Part shown: positions 45,826-57,269 of the stretch, in pieces | Numbering within the stretch: the first letter of the stretch is position 1 | Layout: each line of letters starts with the position of its first letter | Assembly: GCA_031213475.1 (NCBI GenBank) | Contig: JARUPZ010000004.1 | Location: forward strand, 4,659,169-4,723,168 | DNA: 64,000 bases | Source: Nereocystis luetkeana | Lineage: Eukaryota > Sar > Phaeophyceae > Laminariales > Laminariaceae | Direction: 5' to 3' | The notes under the pieces: model-generated | Told to the model about the DNA's origin: nothing | The model's database searches: none | The model's input: the letters and a program-made list of their open reading frames with translations, nothing else | Program-made: the position numbers and the translations under genes

Positions 45826-46172
45826 CCGGTCGCCCCGGTGGTTCAAGTGGTTAACCTCGAATTCTACTTGTTTGAGTCCTGGGTTCGAGCCCTAGGAGGG
45901 TCGGACTTTGACTTTATTTGCAAAAATAAAAAAAAGGGATTCAATTGTTGAGAGCGCCTTGCAGCGTGGGTAGGCACAATTCGATGCGAGTCGACGAGGG
46001 AAGAAAAGGCTGAAATCTTCTCGCGATAAAAATGAAGGCACGTACCGCAGCGGGAAGGGGGGAGAAGAGCCTGCTATGTGACCCCGGATCTGAGTTACGA
46101 GTTGGAAGGAGAGAGAGAAGAAGATGTGCGAAGATAATGAATGGGATGGAAAAAAAAAAAAAAAAAAAAATA
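45826..46172 (+). mobile_element. SINE1 copy c
   Basis: The plus-strand copy runs from GGTCGCCCCGGTGGTTCAAG (A box), through TGGGTTCGAGCCCTAGGAGG (B box), the core with GAGTCGACGAGGGAAG and AATGAAGGCACGTACCGCAG, to a 22-base A run. With copy b it makes an inverted pair of about 860 bp. Confidence 0.9.
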
Positions 46173-46221
46173 CTGGTGTACTTTACGTATGAGATAGTAT
46201 GATACCTGGTACGCTGTTGCT

Positions 46222-46690
46222 TGTTGTTGTTGTTCTAACATCACCTCTCTGACGAAGGAGTCCGTGGTCACGCAAAGTTGCTGGAGCCCTAGGACGATCC
46301 GAAAAAATAAAAAAAACGATTTTCGGCTGCCTCAAAAAACACGAGACGAAGAAATCGCACACGAGCTAAAACCAATGAAAACTGAACTAACATGGCCGCG
46401 GGTATTTCCTCTCAACTATAACATAGAGTACCCCCGTTCCCACCACTAACCAACTCGTGGCTGCTGACTACAGCGGATGCTGTCTGAAGTGCTGCCTGCA
46501 CCGTACGAAACGCGCGGTAGTCGTGAAATGAGAGAAGAAGACACCTGCCTGCTATCTGGAGTGCTGTCAGAGTGAAGACTCGCGGGTATGCAGTGAAAAA
46601 AGGAGCAATCTAACCTTACTACCACACGAATATCAACGATCGCCATCTCTTGCTGGACTGTCTGAAACAAAAAAGTGCAGCACAGTTATG
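46222..46690 (-). mobile_element. Element E copy 5, partial
   Basis: It begins with (GTT)n, then TCTCTGACGAAGGAGTCCGT, TGGAGCCCTAGG, ATGGCCGCGGGTATTTCCTC and ATATCAACGATCGCCATCTC. It ends at GCACAGTTATGA. It lacks the TACCAGGTA present in E1 and E2. Another exact TACCTGGTA lies just outside, at 46203-46211. Confidence 0.8.
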
Positions 46691-46945
46691 AATAGAGGGG
46701 TCGCAACTTACCTCTGAAAATAGACAAGACTAGACTTTCTCAAGATTCAAAATTACAAAGGACCACCACAGTGATGTTCGAGTTTTTTTGGCCGAGTGAT
46801 AACCTGTCGCTGCAACGTACTCACCGGGGTAGTGGTACGCATAGGGGCGTGAGACGGGCCGAGGAGAAACAGCAAAAGCGCAGCCAAAACCAACAATTGC
46901 TGGACACGGCATAGCACCATCAGCTGATTCCACGTCTGTCTGGGC

Positions 46946-47133
46946 TTGGGGGCTGTTGTGGGAAAAGACCAACGTATCGCAGCGTCCCCGTTCGTCGATT
47001 GCCCGTTGTCTATCGTCTCTGCTCTTCCCCTCGTCAAGAATTGGCCCGAGCTTGGCGCTGCGGTGTTGTACGGGGCCGGCTGCAGACAGGCAGGCGCTGT
47101 CGGAAAGAAAAAAGAGAGCAAGAAGTCTACAGG
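46946..47133 (+). CDS. Possible exon, unrecognised
   Basis: A GC-rich plus-strand frame reads GAVVGKDQRIAASPF, then VSALPLVKNWPELGAAVLYG and KKKESKKST. It ends at ACAG followed by GTAAGC, a good splice-donor consensus. No start codon or upstream acceptor can be fixed. Both minus-strand frames are also open over this stretch, so GC bias alone could produce it. I recognise no family. Confidence 0.2.
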
Positions 47134-48075
47134 TAAGCGCCAAAACGAAACATTAGGTGTTGGGGTGGATGTGATGGATGGTATATGTTGAAGATGTCGT
47201 ACAATCGCTACGCTATAAACTAACGTCGTCACACGACAGAGACTCCAATAAGTTGGGTAGTACGTTTGACATGAAACAAAATCGAAGACTGTCGACCGCG
47301 AGGAACTCTCTGGTCCATTGTTAACACCGGAGAGCGCGCGGCTTCCGCGGGGTTTGAGCGGGAGCGGGCGGGAGGGGAGGGGGGGACGGGGACCTCAATA
47401 GCCTAAACTCGCTACGATTATTGCGCATTGACGAAACAACAAGAGTCACCGGTCCTGGTGAGGCGCGGCCTCGATTCCTGCAGCAGCAGTGCGACCGGTT
47501 ATATCGGCAATGTGGTGAACTGATTTGTTTCGAGCCCCCTTCAACGCGTGCGCAACCTTGCGGTACGGGAAAGTCCTACCAGGTACGCGTACAAGTATAC
47601 GTTAGACACGAGTACAGCAGTAGTATGGCTTATACAGCAGGAGTAGTGGCCCAAATTTTAGTGCCGGTGCGCATCAGCCAACGACGCCGACCGGCATTAT
47701 TGTAGTAGCCAACAATACTCCCAATATCGCCACCCTACCAGCCATGCCAAGCGATTTCGCGCGCTCTTACAGGGCGCAGACGGCCCTACTCAACCGGCGC
47801 TATACCTACATATTAAGCAACCTCTCCCTCTCGGGGTTAGTCACGAGGTATCCTCTTTCCTTGCTCATATATATGCGGGAGTGAGTGTAAAGCACACTGC
47901 GGGTTATCATCGGCTCTGCCACGCGATTTCACAGGCACTTATAGCGGGTTGCTGGCCCTCAGCCGGCACTACGGAGAACTATCTTTTCGCTCGGAGTCAT
48001 CCACGCGATCTCTTCTCTCCTTGCACAAACGCTGGAGTAAAATTATCCTTGTGTAGACATGAAAAAGTGTGTTTA
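47134..48075. other. Unassigned sequence
   Basis: An exact TACCAGGTA lies at 47577-47585. A G-rich block is at 47350-47390. No gene is recognised. Confidence 0.5.
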
Positions 48076-49730
48076 TAATGAGGCGATCGAGCGAAGCGAG
48101 CCTTCTTTTACTTGGTTTTTAACCAAGGAAAAAAAAGGCTTTTCATAACGGCTCGGGTACGAGGGTAGGGTGCCTGTTTTGAGTTTTCCTGTATGTGTGT
48201 GTGAGTTGGCGTGTGTAATTCAACATTTTTTTGGTCCACCTTTCACCACCGCGCTCGACGCACACGCCACCAAATCCAGTCCCGCCGGGCTCTGTGCACG
48301 CACACACACGCAAGACACTTTCGCGTCCTGGTGGGGTGGAAAATCGTTCACAGTTCGTTGAGCTAGGTGCGGCAACGTGTGTAGGCACATACATGTCTGT
48401 GCTGGGCCGTGTGCAAAATACAAAATCATAACCGTTTTTGTGCCTGTGCCAACAGCAGGCAGACTGTGCCTGTCCACAGCATGCACACTGTGCCTGGCCA
48501 CAGCAAGCAGACTGTGCTTGTCAGCAGCAGGCAGACTGGGCCTGTCCACAGCAGGCAGATTGAGCCTATCCACAGCAGGAAGGTTGAGCCTGTCCGCCGC
48601 ACTCTACAGCAGCAGGCAGTCTGGGCCTGTCCACAGCAGGCAGACGGCTTTCTTTTTTTAACTCTTTCTTCTACCTACGTAATAACTAACGAAACCCAAC
48701 TACGAGTAGTCATAGGCAGACATCGCCTGTCTGTCCACAGCTACGTTCGGGCCATGTGCTGCAGGTGATATTGTCAGGCCTACCCTCCTACTGACGAGGG
48801 GACGGAGAAACAGGAGAAGATCTGCTGTAGATGTTGCACAGCAGTCAGTAGTAGTAGTAGTGGTGGCACCTGCTACGAGAACCTCTGTAGGATACATGTA
48901 TGTCATATCAGAGGTTGTAGATATTTCGTCTTCAAATTATGGGGGTGCAATCAGGAACCACACACACAACATCGAGTACGGTGTACAAAGGGCACAAGCC
49001 GAGCGTACGGCGACGCTAACCCTGGCCTCGTGGATCCTACTGCTACTGCTGCTGCTGTTTTGCTGCTGAAGAAGCTCTGATGTAGAAGTTGCACAGCTGC
49101 AGTAGTTGTGGCACCTGCTACGAGAAGCTCTTGTTGGGCATGCCATGTTCGTGTTGTCGTCTCGAAAATAGCATGCCTACTTTCGAAGTGGGAAGCAGGA
49201 AACATATAAAAAAACGAGTGCAGGGTACGTACTACAGTAGTACGTATGTGTGTATGTACGCGTACAAAGGGTGCCAGGGTTAGACCGACAAGCCGAGCGT
49301 ACGGCGACGCTGACCCTGGCTTCGTGAGGCCTACTGCTGCTGCTAGCTGCTGCTGTGATGGTGCGGGAGGCGCACTGCTGCTGTAGATCATGTCGTACAT
49401 CAGTCCAAGTAAAGTTGTTGTGGCACCTGTTGCGAAAAAGAAGCTCTTTCTGTTGGACAAAACATGTGAGATGCAGATTTTTTTTGTGCTGAATTTCAAT
49501 CAGAAAACACTCTGCTGCTGGACAAAACATGTCGAATGTTGTGTGTTCTTGACTCTTTCTACCCGTCGACATCCAGCACCGCAGCAGTGTCCGTGCCGAT
49601 TCCTTAATCCCTGAGAGATACGAGTTCCGTGGTTTTACGGGAGTGCAGATTTCGTCTTCAAATTATTATGCCGGATTTCGAGGTGGAAACCAGGATACAC
49701 ACGACGAAATCCAGTACACTTCTTCATATA

Positions 49731-49764
<34 letters not shown>

Positions 49765-51238
49765 CTCACATTAACTCTCTGACGAAGGAGTCCGTGGTCA
49801 CACAAAGGTGCTGGAGCCCTAGGAAGATCCGAAAAACAAAAAAAAACGAAAATTCGGCTGCCTCAAAATACACGAGACGGAAAAAGCGCACACAAGATAA
49901 AACCAATGTGCAAAACTGAACTAACATGGCCGCGGGTATATCCTCTCAACTACCAGGTATAATATTGAAGAGTACCCCCGTTCCCACCACTAACCAACTC
50001 GTGGCTGCTGACTACAGCGGATGCTGTCTGAAGTGCTGCCTGCACCGTACGAAACGCACGGTAGTCGTGAAAACGAAAGAGGAACACACCTGCCTGCTAT
50101 CTGGAGTGCTGTCAGAGTGAAGACTCGCGGATATGCAGTGAAAAAAGGAGCAATCGAACCTTACTACCACACGAATATCAACGATCGCCATCTCTTCCTG
50201 GACTGTCTGACACAAAAAGGTGCAGCACAGTTATGATACCACGTCCCTGATAATTGCGTAGGTTATTCCCCATGAAATGAAGGGTATACAACTCGTTAAA
50301 CTACGAAGGCCAGTGACGAGTACCGGTAGATACTATTCTGCCTCGTGAAAAACAATACCAGGAAAAAACAAACTATGGCTGCTTCTCTCGTGATGATAGC
50401 GTGCGCGCAAATCATGGGTCTCCATGCACCGTCTTCCTGCCGCTCTTCATGGCCGCATCATCGCCTTGGCCCAATCCACCCGCTCCTTTGCGCGTGCACT
50501 CGTTGCCATTCCCTTCCAGTCGTTTCCCTTTCTCCGTCATCCTGAAAAACAAAATGCTCCTCGCACTTGCGGTTCTGATCCGGGAAATAAAAATTCTCGC
50601 GCAGGGGGAGGTCAATCCGTCTCTTCCCCGCACGTCGACGGTCAGTCTCCCTCCTCCCTCGTCGACGAATCCAGCCTCCTACCGGCGCAATTGACTGTGC
50701 CGTAGTGTGGCCTGTGGTGGCGCCTGCCTCCGCGCATGGACACCCCGATTGAGCATTGCTGCTCTGCCGCAGCTGCCTAAAAAGACGCGCGAATCGTAGG
50801 TCTCCGTGCCTGACGCACCACGTACGACCCAACTCTACTGCCGCCTGAGCCTCGCGGCCACAGGCAGCAGCAAGAAGGTATCCCTCGTTGAGGGTGAGTC
50901 CGGCCTTACACCCGCCAGAAAGACCTCCCCCACTCGCTATTAGCCTGATAGGGCATGCCTCGCAGCATTCCTTGCCGAGGCAGCGAGGGGAACGGAAGGA
51001 TATATCAAGAGCCAGGAGAGGCCAAGAAATTTACGAAAATTATTGAGATGCACCCACGACCGCGTACAGTAGTACCAGGTACAGTAGTACGTACGTACGT
51101 GGTAGATATTCCTTCGTGTTCGTTCGTTCAGCACAACAATACAAAATGATCCGTATGAGCCCAGCATGATGCATCGCAGATATGACTACTACTACTGCAG
51201 GTATTACCGAGGTCGCGCCTCATTCCATTAAATACTAG
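48076..51238 (+). mobile_element. Element C copy 2, split by element E1
   Basis: It starts TAATGAGGCGATCGAGCGAA and ends CGCGCCTCATTCCATTAAAT plus ACTAG, directly abutting C3. The 24-bp minisatellite lies at 48446-48650 and the 270-bp internal units at 48780-49640. The sequence is continuous with C1 and C3 once 49731-51000 is removed. An exact TACCAGGTA at 51073-51081 is absent from the same place in C1. Confidence 0.85.
49731..51000 (-). mobile_element. Element E copy 1, inside C2
   Basis: The (GTT)n end is at 49731 and the CTCGGCAAGG-type end is at 50999. It is flanked by ATATA on both sides (49726-49730 and 51000-51004). C1 has the unfilled site CTTCATATATTATCAAGAGC. It is nearly identical, base for base and without indels, to E2 in the opposite orientation. 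The element carries no intact gene. The segment 50450-50720 is related to the LINE-B reverse transcriptase region at 59930-60200, which suggests a chimeric non-autonomous retroelement with an AAC tail. Confidence 0.85.
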
Positions 51239-53178
51239 TAATGAGGCGCGCGAGCGAAGCGAGCTTTTTTCTACTTGGTTTTTAACCAAGGAAAAAAAAC
51301 GCCTCTTCATAGCGGCTCGGATACGAGGGTAGGGTGCCTTGTTTTGAGTTTTTCTGTATGTATGTCTGTGTATGTGTGTGTAATTCAACATTGTTTTTGT
51401 CCACCTCTCACCACCGCGCTCGACGCACACGCCACCAAATCCAGTCCCCGTGGGATCTGCGAATGCACACACACGCAAGACACTTTCTCGTCATGGTGGG
51501 ATGGAAAATGGTTCCCAGTTCGTCGAGCTAGGTGCGGCAACGTGTGTAGGCACATGTCTGTGCTCGGCCGTGTTCAAAATACAAAATCAAACCAGGGGGT
51601 AACGGTATTTTTGTGCCTGCCCACAGCAGCAGGCAGACTGTGCCTGCCCACTGTCCACAGTATGCACACTTACTTACTTTGCCTGCCCACAGCACGCAGA
51701 CTATGTGCTTCCCCGCAGCGGGCAGACTGGGCCTGTCCACAGTTGGCAGACTGGGCCTATCCACAGCAGGCAGATTGATCCTGTCCGCAGCACTCCACAG
51801 CAGGCAGACTGGGCCTGTCCACAGCAGGCAGGCGGCTTTGTTTTTTAACTTTGTCTTCTACCTACCGGTACGTAATATCTAACGAAACCCAACTGCGAGT
51901 AGTCATAGGCAGACTTCGCCTGTCTGCCCACAACAACGTTCCGGCCATGTGCTGTAGTTATATTGTCGGGCCTACCCTCTTACTGATGAGGGGACGGAGA
52001 AACAGGAGAAGATCTGCATAGATATTGTACAGCAGTAGTAGTGGTGGCACCTGCTACGAGAACCTCTGTTGGATACAAGTATGTCATGTCAGGTTGTAGA
52101 TATTTCGTCTTCAAATTACGAGTGTGGAATCATGAACCATACACACACAACATCGAGTACGGTGTACAAAGGGCTCTAGGGTTAAACCGACACAAGCCGA
52201 GCGTCCTGCGACGCTGACCCTGGCCTCGTGGATCCTACTGCTACTGCTGCTGCTGTTTTGCTGCTGGAGAAGCTCTGATGTAGATGTTGCACAGCAGCAG
52301 TTACTGTAGTTGTGGCACCTGCTACGAGAAGGTCTTGTTGGGCATGCCATGTTCGTGTTGTCGTCTCGAAAATACTATGCCGACTTTCGAGGTGGGACGC
52401 AGGAAACATATAAAATAAAACGAGTGCGGGGTACGTACTACGTACCATGGTATGTGTTTATGTACGCGTATAAAGGGTGCAAGGGTTAGACCGACAAGCC
52501 GAGCGTACGGCGACGCTGACCCTGGCCTCGTGTGCCCTACTGCTACTGCTGCTGCTGTTATGGTGCGGGAGGCGCACTGCTGCTGCTGTGGATGTCGTAC
52601 ACCAGTCCAAGTGAAATTGTGGTGGCTCCTGTTACGAAAAATAAGCTCTTTCGGTTGGACAAAACATGTGTATGCATATTTTTCGCCCTCAAATTACTAT
52701 TGTGATGAATTTCATCCGGAAAACACGGCTGAACGAAACATGTCAAGTGTTGTTTGTTCTTGACTCTTTCTACCCGTCGACCTCCAGCACCACAGTGTCC
52801 GTGCGATTCCTCAATCCCTGAGAGATACAAGTTCTGTGGTCACAGCAGTGCAGATTTCGTCTTCAAATTTCTATGCCAGATTTCGAGGTGGAAACCAGGA
52901 TACACACCCGACCAACAAATCCAGTACTTTTTCTTACTCGAATCAAGAGCAGGAGAGGCCAACAATATTTACGGTAATAATTAGTGAGTTGCACCCACGA
53001 CGGCATACAGTACTAATTGTGCAGTAGACAGTAGAAGTATGTACGTGGTAGATGTTCCTTCGTGTTCTCTCGTTCAGCACAATTCAAAGTAACCCGTATG
53101 CGCCCAGCATGATGCATCACAGGTATGACTGCTGCAGGTATTACCGAGGTCGCGCCTCATTACCACCAATATTACTAG
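51239..53178 (+). mobile_element. Element C copy 3, complete
   Basis: It begins TAATGAGGCGCGCGAGCGAA and ends GAGGTCGCGCCTCATTACCA...ACTAG, so the outer 12 bases are inverted repeats (TAATGAGGCGCG). It is about 1.94 kb with the 24-bp minisatellite at 51610-51835. No transposase frame exists. Confidence 0.85.
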
Positions 53179-53189
53179 GACTGACCACT

Positions 53190-53335
53190 TTAACTTTCCA
53201 GCTTGTGGAAAAGTCGTGGTCACAGGCGTCTTCCCTTTCCCTTCTCCGGTACGTGCCTTGTCTTTTTTTTCGCCCATAGGGTTCGGCATTCCCGTTGCTC
53301 GTCGATTTCCATCGCATGTTGTTCGCGCACGCTCT
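53190..53335 (-). mobile_element. SINE core copy (SINE4)
   Basis: On the minus strand it reads GATGGAAATCGACGAGCAAC, GGGAATGCCGAAC, GACAAGGCACGTACCGGAGA and GACGCCTGTGACCACGAC, the shared SINE core. No A or B box was found upstream of it on that strand, so its head is unknown. Confidence 0.65.
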
Positions 53336-53695
53336 AGTGCTTTGTACACAGCACCAAACCCCACAAGGTATCAACGACCTCTCAAATCGGTACGTCACTT
53401 GGTAGGCTACGCAGATTGTTCAATGTCTCCACGAGGACATTTTGTTCCCCCACATTGTGCAGGGGGTGGTGCCGGCCACCTGTCTGTGTCGTACCCAAAG
53501 TAAATGCTTGAAATTGTTTTATTTTGAACAAAAATTAACGGTCTACCTTTCTTACCAAAAACAATTTCTTGTGTGACAATAATAGTAGTTTTTGAAATTA
53601 TGTTTTGTTTTATTTTTTTTGGGCTTTTTTTGCCTAGTTTACAAAACTTCAAAAAGCCGTTTAATCCAGATGGTTGGGAAGACAACCAATCATTA
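53336..53695. other. Unassigned sequence
   Basis: A T-rich stretch lies at 53570-53640. No gene is recognised. Confidence 0.5.
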
Positions 53696-54960
53696 CCTTC
53701 CGTTCCCCTCGCTGCCTCGGCAAGGAATGCTGCGAGGCATGCCCTATCAGGCTAATAGCGAGTGGGGGAGGTCTTTCTGGCGGGTGTAAGGCCGGACTCA
53801 CCCTCAAGGAGTGATACCTTCTTGCTGCTGCCTGTGGCCGCGAGGCTCAGGCGGCAGTAGAGTTGGGTCGTACGTGGTGCGTCAGGCACGGAGACCTACG
53901 ATTCGCGCGTCTTTTTAGGCAGCTGCGGCAGAGCAGCAATGCTCAATCGGGGGGTCCGTGCGCGGAGGCAGGCGCCACCACAGGCCACACTACGGCACAG
54001 TCAATTGCGCCGGTAGGAGGCTGGATTCGACGACGAGGGAGGAGGGAGACTGACCGTCGACGTGCGGGGAAGAGACGGATTGACCTCCCCCTGCGCGAGA
54101 ATTTTTATTTCCCGGATCAGAACCGCAAGTGCGAGGAGCATTTTGTTTTTCAGGATGACGGAGAAAGGGAAACGACTGGAAGGGAATGGCAACGAGTGCA
54201 CGCGCAAAGGAGCGGGTGGATTGGGCCAAGGCGATGATGCGGCCATGAAGAGCGGCAGGAAGACGGTGCATGGAGACCCATGATTTGCGCGCACGCTATC
54301 ATCACGAGAGAAGCAGCCATAGTTTGTTTTTTCCTGGTATTGTTTTTCACGAGGCAGAATAGTATCTACCGGTACTCGTCACTGGCCTTCGTAGTTTAAC
54401 GAGTTGTATACCCTTCATTTCATGGGGAATAACCTACGCAATTATCAGGGACGTGGTATCATAACTGTGCTGCACCTTTTTGTGTCAGACAGTCCAGGAA
54501 GAGATGGCGATCGTTGATATTCGTGTGGTAGTAAGGTTCGATTGCTCCTTTTTTCACTGCATATCCGCGAGTCTTCACTCTGACAGCACTCCAGATAGCA
54601 GGCAGGTGTGTTCCTCTTTCGTTTTCACGACTACCGTGCGTTTCGTACGGTGCAGGCAGCACTTCAGACAGCATCCGCTGTAGTCAGCAGCCACGAGTTG
54701 GTTAGTGGTGGGAACGGGGGTACTCTTCTATATTATACCTGGTAGTTGAGAGGATATACCCGCGGCCATGTTAGTTCAGTTTTGCACATTGGTTTTATCT
54801 TGTGTGCGCTTTTTCCGTCTCGTGTATTTTGAGGCAGCCGAATTTTCGTTTTTTTTTGTTTTTCGGATCTTCCTAGGGCTCCAGCACCTTTGTGTGACCA
54901 CGGTCTCCTTCGTCAGAGAGTTAATGTGAGAACAACAACAACAACAACAAACAACATTGC
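53696..54960 (+). mobile_element. Element E copy 2
   Basis: Opposite-orientation twin of E1: position x in E1 matches 104695 minus x here without a gap over the whole length, with only a few substitutions. It starts CCTTCCGTTCCCCTCGCTGC and ends GTTAATGTGAG followed by (AAC)n. Both copies carry the TACC(A/T)GGTA 9-mer at the matching place. Confidence 0.9.
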
Positions 54961-55139
54961 ACGACCTGCAACCGAAGATGAAAACGTCATCAAGCTATTA
55001 GCAAGTGAAATTCCATGGAATTGTGGATTTGGTCTGGTGACCCGTGGAAGGGATACCTGTTACTAGGGATTGGTATTGAGACCATTGCAAACGGTGCTCG
55101 AGGAAGAAAAGTTCCGGCGGTACGATTTTTTACCGGTAA
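54961..55139. other. Unassigned spacer between E2 and E3
   Basis: Short unique sequence; nothing recognised. Confidence 0.5.
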
Positions 55140-56385
55140 AACGTTCCGTTCTCCTCGCTGCCTCGGCAAGAAATGCTGCGAGGCATGCCCTATCAGCTTA
55201 AAGCGAGTGGGGTAGGTCGTTATGTCGGGTGTGAGGCGGGACTCACCCTCAAGGAGTGATACCTTCTTGCTGCTGCCTGTGGCCGCAAGGCTCAGGCGGC
55301 AGAAGAATTGGGTCGTACGTGGTGCGTCAGACACGGACACCTACGATTCGCGCGCCTGTTTTTTTGCAGCTGCGGCAGAGCAGCAATGCTCAACCGGGGT
55401 GTCCGTGCGCGGAGGCAGGCGCCACCACAGGCCACACTACGGCTGCCTGGCAGTCTATTGCGCCGGTAGGAGGCTGGATCCAACGACGGGGGAGGAGGGA
55501 GACTGAGCGTCGACGTGCGGGGTAGAGACGGATTGACCTCCCTTTGCGCGAGAATTTTTATTTTTCAGATCAGAACCGCAAGTAAGTGCGAGGAGCATTG
55601 TGTTTTTCAGGATGGCGGAGAAAGGGAATCGACTGGAAGGGAATGGCAACGGGTGTTCGCGCAAAGGAGCGGGCGGATCGGGCCAAGGCGATGAGGCGGC
55701 CATGATGAGAGGCAGCAAGACGGTGCACGAAGACCCATGACCTGCGCGCACACTATCATCACGAGAGAAGCAGACATAGTTATTATTTTCCTGGTATTGT
55801 TTTTCACGAGGCAGAATAGTATCTTCTTGTTATTAACGTAACTGGTCTTTGTAGTTTACGAGTTGTATACGACCCTTCGTCATGGGGAATAATAACTCAC
55901 GCAATTATCAGGGACGTGGTATCATATCTGTGCTGCGCCGGGTTTGTGTCAGACAGTCCAGGAAGATACGGCGATCGTTGATATTCGTGTGGTAGTAAGA
56001 TTCGATTGCTCCCTTTTCACTGCATATCCGCGAGTCTTCACTCCGACAGCACTACTCCAGATAGCAGGCAGGTGTGTTCCTCTTTCGTGTTCACGACGAC
56101 AGTGCCTTTCGTACGGTGCAGGCAGCACTTCAAACAGCATCCGCTGTATAGTCAGCAGCCACAAGCTGGTTAGTGGTGGTAACGGGGATACTCTATGTTA
56201 TAGTTGAGAAGATATACCCGCGGCTATGTTAGTTCAGTTTGCACATTGATTTTATCTTTTGTGCGCTTTCTTCGTCTGTCTCGTGTATTTTTAGGCAGCC
56301 GAATCGTGTATTTTTAGGGCTCCAGCACCTTTGTGTGACCACAGACTCTTTCGTCAGAGAGTTAATGTGACACCAACAACAACCG
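55140..56385 (+). mobile_element. Element E copy 3, diverged
   Basis: Full-length E copy with many substitutions and frame-breaking indels relative to E1 and E2, so the element's open frames are not conserved. It lacks the TACCTGGTA 9-mer. It ends GTTAATGTGACACCAACAAC. Confidence 0.85.
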
Positions 56386-56774
56386 GTATGTTTTGCGAAT
56401 TCTTCATGTTCACCGCGTAAAGCGACGGATTGGAATTCACGATATATATGATATATCTGGCCCACACAGCGAGCGACCGCTGTCCCGCTGCAAGTAACAC
56501 AGCCACCTCTGTCTGTTCGCCTGCTTTACCAGTCTGCCAGCACCCTTCCATCCGGTATCCACTCCCACAACCCAACAATGCAAGCCGCTGCTACTATCGA
56601 AGTGAGCTACGTACAGCAGCAGTGCGTACTATAATTACTATTGTCACGTACTCAACCAACGAAATCATAGAAACCATAACGAACGCCGAATTATCTCTAC
56701 AACAACCACAAACAAACGCTGAATACCAAAGTATTCCCTATAATAGCTATCGGTTCCCGATCCCTAAAATATCT
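56386..56774. other. Unassigned sequence
   Basis: A plus-strand frame of about 190 codons starts at 56430 and runs into the SINE fragment at 56775. No domain is recognised and I do not call it. Confidence 0.4.
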
Positions 56775-56980
56775 TCTCCGCTTGTTATGTTTGCCCTTTT
56801 TTTTCTCTCTCCCTCCTGTGCACGTAGTCGTGACTCTGGTCCGGGTTCACATGGCAGGCTCTCTCTTCTTCCGCCCTCCCTCTACTACGGTTCGTGCCTT
56901 CATTTTTTTTCGCGAGAAAGACTCTGGCTTCAACCACTTCTTGCCTCGCCGACTCGCGTCGGCCACGCGCTCCACGCAGT
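56775..56980 (-). mobile_element. SINE core copy (SINE3)
   Basis: On the minus strand GCGAGTCGGCGAGGCAAGAA, TTTCTCGCGAAAAAAAATGA, AGGCACGAACCGTAGTAG and GCCTGCCATGTGAACCCGGA align with the SINE1 core. The tRNA-like head is not recognisable. Confidence 0.65.
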
Positions 56981-57269
56981 CCAATTATTGTCCGGTGACG
57001 GGTAATATTTTGTTTGGCCCCTCCTCCTGATATTGCCATTGCGTTATTTCCCAGGAGAGATACATACCTTGGAGGTCGGTAGAAGCTATGGTTCAAAAGC
57101 TGTCGACGACGACTGACTATGTATCATGCGTGAACGCCCTAAATTTTGTCCCCCACGAATACTGCCGCTGGCAGTCTGTGCGAGGTCCTCTTCCAGTCTG
57201 AGAGTACGGATATTTAATACAAAACTAACAAAGTACGTCAGGTGTGTGTGAGTTCGATAATAGTACGGG
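56981..57269. other. Unassigned sequence
   Basis: Nothing recognised. Confidence 0.5.

Noticed and set aside
46730..47232. Two overlapping minus-strand frames of 137 and 159 codons, one with a signal-like start
   Set aside because: Overlapping open frames on both strands in GC-rich sequence, with no domain; the plus-strand alternative has a better splice donor.
48951..49499. 182-codon minus-strand frame in C2
   Set aside because: It reads the 270-bp internal tandem repeats of element C; the frame is not kept in C1 or C3.
53863..54237. 124-codon frame repeated identically at 50458-50832 (minus)
   Set aside because: The identity only reflects the near-identical E copies; E3 breaks the frame with indels, so there is no sign of selection.
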